Shown here piece after piece: positions 46,269 through 57,670 of a stretch of DNA of 64,000 bases (position 1 is its first letter; each line of letters begins with the position of its first letter). The translations under genes were made by a program, and so were the position numbers. The notes below the pieces were generated by a model. That model had not been told where the DNA came from. It did not search any database and saw nothing but the letters and a program-made list of their open reading frames with translations. Origin of the DNA: Anthoceros angustus (taxonomy: Eukaryota > Streptophyta > Anthocerotopsida > Anthocerotales > Anthocerotaceae); assembly GCA_010909165.1 (NCBI GenBank), contig MU008202.1:248001-312000 (forward strand), given 5' to 3'.

Positions 46269-46917
46269 GTACAAAGTCATTTTTTTATCTAAATTTAAAT
46301 TTACAAAACCTTATCATGGGTAAATCTTTGAGTGCGGAAGTACCTCGGACTTTTAGTGGAAAGATTACAGGATGTGCCGTGATTACTTATGGCAGTAGGG
46401 AGCATGGCCGCACACATGGATAGATCGTTGGGCATCGAGTAAGTTATGTCATCCCAGCATCATAGAAATCATCGTCCCAGGAGCACGAGCTGTTTGTTTA
46501 GGCGGGACGGGAGTTCCTCATTACATAGACACACTCACACACACATGGACCGTGTCGTTGTGGAGTGTTGTGGAATCGCCCGATTGCCTGATTGCCTGAT
46601 TGCCTGATTGCAAAGGTATTAACGGCCCGCATGCAGGCTGCAGTCCACCCAGGCGTCTCTCTCAATTCTTGCAAGCCGCCTGTCTGTGCGAGTAGAGACT
46701 GTACATGAGCAGGCAACAGGGCGGCCAATGAATGGCCGATCCCTATTCCGCTGCTAGAGCATAAACCTTGGCCAAGGTGGGGTTCCAAGTTCCAACCTCC
46801 GGGACCGGGGCCCGGCCAAGCTCCATCGAGCCCTGCCCTGTCCGGCCCGGGCCCAGCCGGTGCATCATCGCCCATCATCGCGTTCCGTTACGTAAGGCAA
46901 GGAGTGACATACAGACA

Positions 46918-47045
46918 TGAGTTCATCGGAACTCCCCAGTTAAGCGTCCTTGGGACGCATCAGTACTCAGATGGCATGTCACTCGTCTCCCAGTTTTATG
47001 GCGCTCAGATGGGGTGCCATTCGTCTCCCAGTTTCATGGCCGTTG
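46918..47045 (+). other. 5S rRNA-like segment with internal duplication
   Basis: GTTCATCGGAACTCCCCAGT, TAAGCGTCCTTGGGACGCAT and CAGTACTCAGATGGCATGTC follow the 3' two-thirds of plant 5S rRNA in order (ATCAGAACTCCGCAGTTAAG... and ...AGTACTAGGATGGGTGAC), with scattered changes. The last 38 bp (CTCAGATGG...CTCCCAGTTTTATGGCG) are repeated once. It is not a functional 5S gene: the 5' third is not recognisable and the sequence is diverged. It may derive from a 5S-containing element such as a Cassandra-type TRIM or a 5S-derived SINE. Confidence 0.5.
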
Positions 47046-47124
47046 TGGGGCTACCTGTCTGTGTCTGTGCAGCGTGCGGCCAAGGGGTTAGACGTATCTA
47101 TAAACTCTTGAATTATCGCTAAAA

Positions 47125-49203
47125 AAACCAAAAGCCGCGGCAGCCTGAAGCCTGCTGACCGCTAACGGCTGCGGCCAGTCCCAGCCCAGAGCACGCCTGT
47201 TTCATTAGCCAGCCCCCTTGGACTTGTTACGTAGGTACATTACTTGCGTCTCTCCCGTTCCCTCTCCAAGTCTCCAGTTTTTGTTTCACCTACCCTTCAC
47301 CTACCTCTTCCCCCCATTGCATGCATTCGCATGCAGCCCCGCCTTACATGTGTGCATGATGGAGGCATTTGAAAAATGGTTAGATCTGTGGAGATGTTAA
47401 AATCCATGATGGGCGTTAGGGCATCATCAGGATCAGGCCGGCATGTTGGACGAGCGGTGCACGAGTTCGCCTTATTCTACAACCCCCTCCAGGCTTTCAG
47501 CCTTTCAGCCTTGAGCCTTGAGCCTTGAGCCTTGAGCCTTGAAGCCCAGCAAAGCAGCAGGTAGGTAAAGCGAGGCATTCCCGATGATAATGGCAATTAG
47601 GCGTTATGAGTGAAGGGTGAAAAAAGTCGTGGAGTCACGCGAAAACGCGCCACCCGGGACGGCGCCACATGAGAAGAACGTGAGAGGCCTGGCCGCGTAG
47701 GAGGCCGGCCGGGTAAGGTAGCAGCCGGTCGCTGCCGGTGGCCTGGCCGGCAACTGTCCCGACTGGAGGCTGGAAGAGAGTGGGCCGGGCCGGACCGGGT
47801 TGCGAGTGTCCCGACATGTGAAAAGAAATGATTTGTCCCCTCCCGGGAGGCTCTGGCGCATACACACAGAAGGCGTACATACTGACGGACTGAGCTGCTG
47901 TAGGCGATGTACGCGTACAGGCAAGCGTATGCAGAGGGTGGCGTCTGTTTCCGTTTCCGCCCAGGCTCTGTTGTGTTCCAGTTTCCGTATGTGCGCAGGT
48001 GGTGATGATAGGTGTCGGAAGATCCCACATCGCATCGATTCCATCCGCAGTCCGCGCGCCGCTGCCCGCTGCCCCTGCCCCTGCCCCTGCCCCTGCCCCT
48101 GCCCGCTGCCCGCTGCCCGCTGCCCGGTCGGCTGCAGTTTGGGCCGGTCACCACGACTGGCCGAGCCGGCCCGGGCCAGGTAATGGCGCTGCGGTGGGCC
48201 TTTGCCGTGCCGCGCCCATCATCATAGCCATGATCATCCTTTCCATGCGACTCGGCTCCCATCCCCATCACATCTCGTGACACTTCGCCTGCGGCCTGCC
48301 TGTCCCTTCTTCTTGTTGCGCACAAGGACCCCCGGGCTCCTCCGATTCCACCTCCGCCCCCTCACATTATCACGCAAATTTGTCAATCGCTCACAATCAT
48401 GGAGCACTAAAAAGGCGCTGCCCATACACCCGCCTAAAAGCCTGAAAGCCTGAAGGCCTGAAAGCCTGAAAGCCTGAAAGCTGAAGCGTTACGCAAGCAT
48501 CTACCTCAGCGTCGGTCATGCTTGGGATTGGGAAGGCAGCAGGGCGGCAAGGATTAACAGCCCAAAGCGCCCAGTGCAGGTACGGTACACAAGCCCCGGG
48601 CCCAGCTTGAGCTGGCGCCGCTTGCTGTCAGCTTTCACGACACCAACCTTCTGCTACTTTTGACTCCCAACCCAAACCATATGTGACAACCCCAAGCCAC
48701 TCAAGCGCAGGTCCTGTACCACGGACCACTCGCCACTTCGCCACTCCACGGAGCCAGCCATGGTAGTGTATGTGTAACTCGACAACTACCAGACAAACCC
48801 ACCCAGATGATGCCCTGTTAACGTATCAGTGTCATCCGAAAGCCATCTCTCGGACCCTCTCTGGTATGAAATGGAGTGGCAGGGATGAATTAGTGTAACA
48901 AGCCACAAGCACGTGGCTGCTGCGACACCTAGCAATCACAGCCCTACTGCGTGACGAAGCACCCCGCCCTGGCTACACTCTCCCATGGGGGGCCATCTTC
49001 GTCCGTCCTTCCTTGTCTCTCAACCACCTCCCTCACTGTCATTCCCCAGATCAACAAAGAAATGACGTGCAACTAGTGTAAACGGCAGACCGCCATATCT
49101 ACCTCGTCACCCAACTCGCCGAGTGTCAACTCTCCAGGCCGCAACGACAACAACAGATAACGAGAAAACATCTAACTTTATTCCCTCCTCCACCTGCAAA
49201 ATA
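47125..49203. other. Gene-free stretch with short repeats
   Basis: It holds an (AGCCTTG)n run at 47509-47548, a (CTGCCC)n run at 48060-48125 and an (AAGCCTG)/(GCCTGAAA)n run at 48437-48485. Frames at 47597-48325 are artefacts of GC-rich sequence. No RNA gene seen. Confidence 0.5.
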
Positions 49204-52064
49204 TTACACAGCTACCGCCATCCCCTTCTTCACCATGCTGTCCAGCACATCATTCAGTGCTTGACAAATATTTACAATCTGCACCGGAATTACACACCCA
49301 CGTTCAGTCACGAATGCAACACACATCATACGCCCAAACCAGAACGGACTGAACCACCGTACCTGTTGGTCCCACTGTTGCAGTTCTTCAATGTCGTTTT
49401 CAAAATGGATAACTCCCTCCACCTGAAATGCATCACCGATATCCATCAATATGCATCACTCAAGAGAGGTTGCGCACTCGAGTCCAGGGACTTGATCAGT
49501 GCGTCTCGCACGACCGTCGCTTGCAACTTACTTCTAGTCTCTCTATCACTATTTCAGGCATTTGCTTTCTCATTTTGAGATGAACCCTCACCTGATCGAT
49601 GGAGCCTCTCATGCGATCCTCTGAAATCATGTTGGCAGCCATTTTTTCTGCCTGCACGAAGAAAACAAGCACTCAGTGTGTCTTGCTATGCAGATCGTAA
49701 TATGCAAAGGTCATCAAGAAAGCACACATGTTCATGCTGCCCCTGACACAATTGCACTAGTACCTACCTTTTGAGGGTCGATTCCTAACAAGGCTCCCAA
49801 CTCCTCGAAACTGCAAGTGCCATCAGGTAGGTCAAAGTCAAACCGGACCCATCGGCATCACAGCACTTCAGATAGTCACTAAACTCTCACCTAATGTTTG
49901 TGTACAGCTTGCTGGCACTCAGAAGATTGTGCTCGACCATAGCACGATCTAGCACAGTACTGTTATCTCCCAGTAGAGCTTTCTGGAAATCAGCATATTG
50001 GCCACTAAATTACTGCAACTGCCCAGGTCCAATCTGTTATGACTCGAATGAACACTAAACAAACTTGGATGCATGCATACCTGATGAGGCTTGAGATCAG
50101 CTGAGAATGCTTCCACTTCGGGTCTCCGTAAAATTCTTTCCAAAAACACCTGGTAATTGAAAGAACACGTTCAGTTCTCGGCTGTAGAAACCCCTATGCC
50201 ATTTCACATCACACGAGCAACAACTCCTCTGCCACCCCACACCTTCTGTAAAATGGGATAAATCTTCAATTTGGAGCATCTCTCGTCCTGCAACAAAGAA
50301 GACATGCAGTTAAGGATGTGGTCTCCACAGATGGCCAGTGCCAAGTTAGCACCCCTCACGACCTTCCTAGCCTTTTGCAGACCATAGTGACAGCCAATTA
50401 ACCTTGTATAGGGTTGCCAGCACTCGAGATCTCTGGGGTCCAGCAGCTGCTAGAATGGTGCACGTTACAGCAGCTGTAAGTGCTTGTTGTAGCTCATCTT
50501 CATCAACTTGCCTGAAAAACAAGGCAGAACTTCAGCATGTCCAGGTACTACACTCAACATCAGTGTCGCTGACAATGCAAAGCAACAGAAATCTAAATGA
50601 GTCACCAGATTAGCAGAAGGAGAGAACAACCTGCCACCTATTTCTCTTTTCTCCAGTTGTGAAAGCTCATAATATCGAAGAGCAGCTTCCAGGAACTTGC
50701 GTTTGGAATCCAGAATGCGTGCATAACAAACCTGGCATGAAAACCACAGTGAGATCCGAGGTGACACAGTTTGCAACCACTGCTCTTCATCTCGTAGATA
50801 CCTTGAATTGAAGAGTAAGAGCTTCATCTTTACAATTGTTCACCAAAAATGATGCCTTCTTGATGAACACCTCTGCTTTCACGGCATCATCATCCTGTTG
50901 CACCATGCAGGAGATCAGAGATGAGGAGCTAGGGCATGGGCCACAGTCACTGATAATCACTACAGGACAACTTGCAGATTGCAACAGAACATACCTCAAG
51001 ATACAACAGTGCAATCTTCACACACTTCTCAAGCTTGTAGGTGTCCTCAAGTATCCTGAAGATGAATAAAACAACATAAAAGCAAGGTAAAACACTGATA
51101 CTGAACCTCAGAGACTGAAAAATGTCAAGTTTGACTCAAATTAGAGGAGCGCAACTTCCCACAAGAGAGTTACTTTAAACTAACCGAATCCCGGAATCAA
51201 GGTCAATCCCACTCAGCATCTCCGCAGCCTTGGACCATTGCTCCTCGTTTTCGTACAGATCAGCCAATCCTTCTCGAATGACAGACACCTGCAAGGTGTC
51301 AAAGGAGCGTAAATTCCAGTTCCAGCAACTCAACAAAGGAGCTGAAACCCAGTTGCAACATGTGACCTCTCATAGCACCACCTCATGCTTGTACAGTGCA
51401 ACCCTTCTATTAGGTTTTTGGCTGTCACTAAACCTCCTAAAACACCCAGCTTTCTTGGTTACCCTTACCTACTAGCGATGCTTGATACTCACAGGACTAG
51501 TGACACAGCCCTTGCCTGAGTCACTATAATGACCTAAGAATAGTTTTTGACAGAAACCTGACCGGAAACGTCAGAGTGACCACCCCCACCAGCACGGCAG
51601 AAGTACCTGCTCCTCAAAAGAAATGACGCGAGGCTGCACTTGAGCCAATGCATACTGCGCTATCTCCTTGTGAGCCTCTGGCTCCAATTTGTTCAATTCC
51701 TGAGCAAATATTTGCAGCAACTGTCGAGAAGCTACCAAGGGAACCTCGTCCGTCACCACTGCAAATAAGCGAACAAGAATATTTGGACTGGTACCTCGTT
51801 CGTCTCTACCTTACAGAGAATAATTGGACCAGCAGCAATCAACACTCTTGCAGCTCCATGCAATCTGGAATCAATACAAGGTCACGGAAGCGGTTCTGAA
51901 GAGCGGAGAGAGATCATACTGTGGTCGATGAAGGCCTTGGCGTGCGCCACGTTATTCGTGGAGGTGATGGACGACAACAGCAGCTTGTACTGATCAATCT
52001 TGTGCTTCTGGTCACTGATGCTTGCTGCGCTGTGAAGCGCGGACTCGAATTCGGGAAACCCCAT
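49204..52064 (-). CDS. CSN4: COP9 signalosome subunit 4
   Basis: PCI-domain subunit of the COP9 signalosome, which removes NEDD8/RUB from cullins and in plants represses photomorphogenesis. Fourteen exons join in frame to 402 aa (Arabidopsis CSN4 is 397): 52064-51920, 51758-51607, 51288-51185, 51055-50995, 50894-50802, 50731-50631, 50511-50403, 50287-50243, 50149-50081, 49982-49891, 49810-49768, 49651-49592, 49422-49363, 49278-49204. Diagnostic blocks: QPRVISFEEQ, AAEMLSGIDLDSGIR, VCYARILDSKRKFLEAALRY, AAGPQRSRVLATLYK, VFLERILRRPEVEAF, then the PCI winged helix ending VEGVIHFENDIEELQQWDQQ and GMAVAV. No lesion was found. An hAT-derived ORF starts 708 bp upstream in the opposite direction. Confidence 0.95.
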
Positions 52065-52772
52065 CCTCCACCTGTCGTCGCTCGTTGAGATCGAGCTGCT
52101 TGGTGTGGTACTGGGCAGAAGTGCTCGCGAAACTGAAAAAGTTGTTTACGACGTATGTTTCGAAAGTTTATGCACTTGAGGTCCTAAACGCGTAAAAGTG
52201 ACGAAAGTTAGTGAGGTTATTTGCCTGCCTTAGTTCCGATGTTCACCTGCTACTGGTGAAGCTCTCGCAGTTGGGCTGGTGAGCGAGTGAGTGATGGTGA
52301 CGAACACAGACGAGATCGCAATAGCAGATGAAGAGGGTGTAGCTCTGTAGATGCACAGTCATGTGGAGTTGTGACCTTGGCTTGTGGCGGAATAGGAGTT
52401 TCTTGATATGGTCTTAGCTCTCTTCACAAGAGAGTGGAGTTATTCGTCATCAAGTTCTCCTGCGGGAATTTTGTAAAACTCAGTTGGCCAGGTTCCAGGG
52501 AATGGAAGGCAGTAGTAGTGTGGCTGGGGAACTGAAGATGGCAACGCACAAACGTATACATGGAATTAGGTTATGAGAACACGAGGCGCAAAACGACTGT
52601 CTGCGATGATTTGCTGGGCTGGCCTGCATTTGTGACACATCTGTGACATTTGCGGGTGCGGGGAAGTCAGAAGGCTGGTTAGGCATGCTTTGCGATCGAT
52701 TCCAGCAGCAATTGTGTGCTGGTGCGAGCTGTCTGTTGTGGAGCAGATTAGCGGTGGTTTGACTAGTTTCCG
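52065..52772. promoter_or_regulatory. Shared intergenic region of CSN4 and the hAT-like ORF
   Basis: 708 bp between divergent start codons. It must hold the CSN4 promoter and 5' UTR and whatever drives the hAT-like ORF. No TATA box or terminal inverted repeat is obvious by eye. Confidence 0.4.
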
Positions 52773-54836
52773 ATGCCTCGGGTAGCGGACTCGGCGTGGC
52801 AGCACTTCGATGAGGTTGGGCGCTACACGGAGGGCAGCGGGGTGAAGAAGGTGATTTGCAAGTTCTGCCATCTGCGCTTCTCTGCCACTTTGCAGAGAGC
52901 TCGTAGCCACCTTCTCGGGGGAGGAGGCCACGGGGTGAGGCCCTGTCCTGATTGTCCTGACAAGGTGCGAGAGACGATCAAAGCTGAAGAGCTTGCGAGG
53001 AGCCATGATGATGCGAACAAGAAAGAAGCAAAGAAGACTTGCAGGAGAGGGCCGAGCTCGATTGTGGTGGTGCCCAAGGAGGAGAACGTTCCCATCATGC
53101 CTTTGCTAGCAGCTCCCAAGAAAACCAGCTTAATGGAGGTTTGGGCTCCGGAGAGAACATTTCAATATGTAAGCACACCGAAGCAGGAGGATTTGGACAG
53201 GAAAATTGCAAGGTGGTTCTACGCCAATGGCTTACCCTTCGATGCAGCCAGTTCCCCGTATTTTGCAGAAGTCCTGGCTGCAATGTCTGCTCTGGGGAAC
53301 CCGAATTATAGGCCACCTAGCCCCAGCAAAATCCGGAAGGACTATCTACAGGATGAGATGGCAAGAATTGCGGTGGAGCAGAAAGCTGCTGCAGAGACTT
53401 GGGCTAGGTGGGGGTGTACTCTTGTAAGCTTTGGGTGGACAGATGTTGAGAAGAGTCCTTTGGTGAACGTGATGGTGAGCGGTTTGCATGGGACTACGTT
53501 TTGGAAAGCCATTGACACGTTGGGGGAGAACAAATCTGCCGAGTTTGTAGCTGAAAAACTCAAGAAGGTCATATACAAGCTGGGTCCCAGCCATGTCGTT
53601 CAGCTCATCACCGACTTTTCGCCGAGCTGCAAGCTTGCCGCTGCCGCCATTCATGAAGAGTTTCCTTCTATTTTCTGGACTCCATGCACTGCCCAGTGCT
53701 TAAATTTGCTGCTGGAGGATATTAGCAAGCTAGAATGGGTTCGGCAGATCCTTGGCCGGGCGCTGCAGATTGCCAAGTTCTTCTCAACTACTGGCTCTTT
53801 TCAATTAGATCTGTTTAGGAAATATTCTAAGCTGGAGTCTTTGCTACGGTGTGGGCATGTCGCAGAGTATGCCAAGGACTTCACGACACTGCAGATGCTG
53901 GCTGAAGTGAAGAATCCTCTCAGGCAAACTGTGGTCAGTGATGAGTGGGTGGCATGGCCAGAAGCCAGGTTAGGGCTGGGAAAGGACATCGAGCTGACAT
54001 TATTAGGGACTGAGCTGTGGGAGCAGGTTGAGCTTATTTTGAAGATAAGCAACCCACTTTTGGAGTTGCTGCGGATGTTGGAGTCAGATCCTCAACACTG
54101 CATGATTGGGAAGATATACAGAAGCATGGATTCCGCAATTGACAGGATTGTGTCTTCTCTGCGACAAACACCTACTGTGAATGATTGGAAGACAGCAGAG
54201 ATTAGAGATTTGTGCAAAGCTAGATGGAGTCAACTGCATGCGCCCCTGCATGCTGCAGCCTACTTTTTAGATCCAGAGTTTCAGGGTGTCATTGATCACG
54301 AAATGGAAGGTGGAGAACTCGCAACTGGTTGTTCAGAGGTGCTGGAGAAGATGATAAGCCCAGTGTTGAATAAGGAGGAGGAATTAAGGAAGCTCATGGA
54401 GCAGCTTAAGTACTATCATCAGAAAATGGGAAGTTTTGGGCTGGAAGAGGCCCAGTGGAATCGAACGAAGCTCACACCTCACAAGTGGTGGCAGGACTAT
54501 GGGACAGGAACACCAGAGCTAACTGTACTTGCTCTGCGGATCTTGGGGCAGCCAACTATTGCCTCGCCTTTTGAGCGAAACTGGAAATCCTATGATTATA
54601 TTTTGTCGAAGAAGAGAAGCAGGCCCAAAGACAACATAACCAAAGAGCTAGTTCTTGTTCACAGCAATCTGCGACTTCGGAGTAGGATGGAGTTAAATCA
54701 CCAGCGAGCTGAGTACACTGCCTGGGACTCTACACCAGAGTGTAATACTCTCGGTTTCCCATTCGATGAAATGGAATCCAGACATCTGCAAGATAACTCG
54801 GCAGTACCTCTTGTAGGCTCCGGGGTCCAGCACTAG
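52773..54836 (+). CDS. hAT-superfamily transposase-like protein, BED + DUF659, possibly domesticated
   Basis: One uninterrupted 687-codon frame without introns. Residues 1-75 form a BED-type zinc finger (WQHFDEVG..., CKFCHLRF...H...C). Residues about 135-330 match the DUF659/RNase-H region (LPFDAASSPYFAEVLAAM, then FGWTDVEKSPLVNVMVSG, LITDFSPSC, FWTPCTAQCLNLLLEDI). The C-terminus carries the hAT dimerisation block (LTVLALRILGQPTIASPFER NW). The usual DGWT(D/S) has Phe in place of the first catalytic Asp (SFGWTD), and the conserved CxxH is CTAQ; the second Asp (TD) and the ERNW Glu remain. An intact frame with altered catalytic positions and no evident terminal repeats suggests a host-adopted gene, though a young inactive element is possible. 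Confidence 0.8.
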   Translation: MPRVADSAWQHFDEVGRYTEGSGVKKVICKFCHLRFSATLQRARSHLLGGGGHGVRPCPDCPDKVRETIKAEELARSHDDANKKEAKKTCRRGPSSIVVVPKEENVPIMPLLAAPKKTSLMEVWAPERTFQYVSTPKQEDLDRKIARWFYANGLPFDAASSPYFAEVLAAMSALGNPNYRPPSPSKIRKDYLQDEMARIAVEQKAAAETWARWGCTLVSFGWTDVEKSPLVNVMVSGLHGTTFWKAIDTLGENKSAEFVAEKLKKVIYKLGPSHVVQLITDFSPSCKLAAAAIHEEFPSIFWTPCTAQCLNLLLEDISKLEWVRQILGRALQIAKFFSTTGSFQLDLFRKYSKLESLLRCGHVAEYAKDFTTLQMLAEVKNPLRQTVVSDEWVAWPEARLGLGKDIELTLLGTELWEQVELILKISNPLLELLRMLESDPQHCMIGKIYRSMDSAIDRIVSSLRQTPTVNDWKTAEIRDLCKARWSQLHAPLHAAAYFLDPEFQGVIDHEMEGGELATGCSEVLEKMISPVLNKEEELRKLMEQLKYYHQKMGSFGLEEAQWNRTKLTPHKWWQDYGTGTPELTVLALRILGQPTIASPFERNWKSYDYILSKKRSRPKDNITKELVLVHSNLRLRSRMELNHQRAEYTAWDSTPECNTLGFPFDEMESRHLQDNSAVPLVGSGVQH

Positions 54837-54841
54837 GAGGT

Positions 54842-56002
54842 TTGACTGTGACAGGGCTCCCCTTTGGATTCATTCACTGCCCCACGAATTGGAATGCACT
54901 ACCCATATGTGCTTCCTCTACCGCCACAGGACATCAGCAATGGGGGGCGGAAGCCCTTAAGCTCGGTTTCCTTACAGAAAATCCATGCCGACAGGGAACG
55001 ACATACGAGTGGCTCTCGTGGGCAATTCAACTTGTACATTTAGTAAATTCGCGCAGATCAGCTTCGACTGGAGTTGGTTTGTGCCTAAAAAATTGAACTC
55101 GCCTGCAGCTCTCGTGGGCACGACTTCCTCACCGCATCTGCTGCGTTGTCCACTTGGACTCCTGTAGGTGTTAGGGGGCCGATTTGTAGTTGTAAACTAG
55201 GAAGTTCATCTTCGAGGAGATTAAATTTATTGTCCGCACTGCTTGTGAAAGAAAGCACCTAAATGGGACATCGTGGGAAATTCCAGCAAGAGCATCATCA
55301 ATATATCATTTGACATCCACGGGAAGGCATGACAGGACTCTTCCTAGATATTTGGTGTCCACCTAACAAACTACAATGATGATACTTACAATGGAAAGGA
55401 CTACTAACTATTACTGCAGATGTGGAGGACAGGAGGAGTCCTTCACAATCTGAAGTTCTGAACTAAGTAGCTTTCTGTTCGACTTGCAATCACAAATTCC
55501 AATCCACGCAGCTAAACACAACTCTCGCCCTACAAGATCCACACTACTCGGACGCACATGGATAACTTTCGACAAATCTTCATAAGCTGTAGAGCTGAGC
55601 CCAGGCAGTGAGCCCAGGCAGTGAGCCCAGCCCAGTCTCACTTCACACAGGTTCTCTGCTTCTCCACCATATGAGTCGCTTGCATGGGCAACCAAAACTT
55701 TCGCCACTGGCAGGTTTTCTCATGCATCACCCATGATTTCTCTTCCAGACATGTTGTAGCACATCGGATGACAATGGGGTGCAAGAGCACCAGCAGGCAG
55801 TCACAGATTCTCATACTGATGGGCAGCATAGGAGGCTGCTTTGCTCAGCAGCAGCAGCAGCAGCAGCAAGATCTTCAACTAATCAAAGTGTTGCGAGTCA
55901 AAGAGCCACCCTCAGTTCGTGAAAGGCATTGGGCAACTGGATGGCAGAAGAGAACCACTAGACACTGTTGGCAACGGCCTCACGACTGGGTTGGTTGCAC
56001 CT
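54842..56002. other. 3' regions of the hAT-like ORF and NF-YA
   Basis: Contains the convergent 3' flanks. A (CAG)n tract lies at 55848-55867. No coding region is recognised; I did not see a clear miR169 site downstream of the NF-YA stop. Confidence 0.4.
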
Positions 56003-57670
56003 TCATTGTGTGGCGACCACTGTTTGTTGTGATCCGCCTGACACCATGCTCCCATTTTGGCCCCCATCCGGGTCACCCCCCGCAGTGAGTGGGTGAAAAG
56101 TAGAAGAATGATACATCTGGCTCTGATGGTGATTGAGATATCCACCTGCAGACAGACTCGATGTCATCCCAGCATGCCCACCGTTGGGGAGAATAGTATG
56201 GTATCCTCCACCTCCCATCTGAGCAAGAGCTTGGCTTGACAGAACAGCTGATTCCTGAGCTGAACTTGACAATCCCTGGCTTGAGGGGGAGGCCAGCGAG
56301 TCCCCACCAAGGTGGTGTCCATGAGAAGACTGTCCATCAGATGACCGATGATGGTCTCCATTTGCTTTCAATTCTTCCTTCGCCTTAGTGTTGAGAAAAC
56401 GGCCACCACATCCCCTCGCTCTTCTCAAGGCATGTTGGTGCCTTGACTCGTGAAGATAAGGCTGAAGAGGCAACTGAAGCCTTTTAGCCACATGGGAGGG
56501 CAAATGCAAACCGTGAAATTCTAGAGACCAAACTTAAGAGACCCCACATTTACTTGGCAAAACTTTCCGCACGGGAGGATGTCTTACCTTACGAGCTTTG
56601 ATTAGTTTGTTCTCAGATTCAGCCTTAGCCCGAGATTGCCGACGGCGAAGAATGCCATGATACTGCTTGGCATTGACATAGACAGGCTCTTCTTCCATCA
56701 TCTCTGATGGCAGAGGCATCCGTGCTTGTTGTATTCCAAGCACGTGAGGATGAATCTGCAAACAAACAAGAGGGCAGGGATTGAGCTACAAAACTCTAAA
56801 GTATCAAACTTTCACCACACCAAGGCACAAGATACGTAACCACATTGCAGAGACAGAATGCCTCACCACAGCCTGAGCCCCATATGTTGCAACAATTCCT
56901 CCAAAATATGGGTCAGCATAAGGATAAGCAGCAGCAGCTCGAGCCTGCAACCCCACAAGTCCCATCAGGCTGACACATTCACGCCAGTACACTAAAACGT
57001 AAAAATCCAACCAAACCAGCAAGATGTGAGACTCAAGGAGGGAAAAGAGGAACCAATGTATAGGAAAACCAACAGTTGAACCAATGCATAGGAAAACCAT
57101 ACCATGCCCAGCTCCAGCTGCGTGTGTGGAATAAGGTACTCCCCAGGAGGCGGGAGGACGGCTGGGGGGGCCTGCTGAGGCTGACCCTGTTGATCCTCAG
57201 TTCCACTACTTTCATAACCTGAACATAACCACAGGCACGCACACCCAACCGACGGGCACATTTCAGTATCACGCACCATCCACCTTGGGACCACCTGCAA
57301 TTCCTGACGTGAGCTCAACACCCCAAGCGAGCATTTGCTGCAGAGGGCCTGCATTTAGGTCCTCAGAAACGTAGCAGGAGACATGCAAGAAGAGCGTACC
57401 AGGCTGAGGAGGCATTGCGGGCAGCCTTGGCTGGCCAATAGGGTGGCCCTCCGCTGGAACCTGTCCAGGCTGACCCTCCGCCATGTGCATCATGTGAGGG
57501 AAGGGAGGCAGAACAGGGGGCCTCTCAGCAACGGCAACATTGCCCGGTTGCCCAAACAGCTGCTTGTCTACAGCAGCCTGTGACACCTGGGAAATGGGCG
57601 GCCCAACCCATGCTCCAGGCACCCCCCCTGACTCCGTGGCAGAGGGGTCCTGGCTTTCTCTGGCCTGCAT
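56003..57670 (-). CDS. NF-YA: NF-YA subunit of the CCAAT-binding NF-Y complex
   Basis: Sequence-specific subunit that joins the NF-YB/NF-YC histone-fold dimer to bind CCAAT boxes. Six exons join in frame to 387 aa: 57670-57400, 57348-57277, 57218-57103, 56944-56867, 56755-56588, 56461-56003. The core is complete: the NF-YB/C-interaction helix ([36 protein letters not shown]) and, across the last intron, the DNA-binding helix ([26 protein letters not shown]). [19 protein letters not shown] and [18 protein letters not shown] upstream are typical of plant NF-YA. The N-terminus is Pro/Gln-rich and the C-terminus Ser/Gly/His-rich. No lesion found. Confidence 0.95.
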
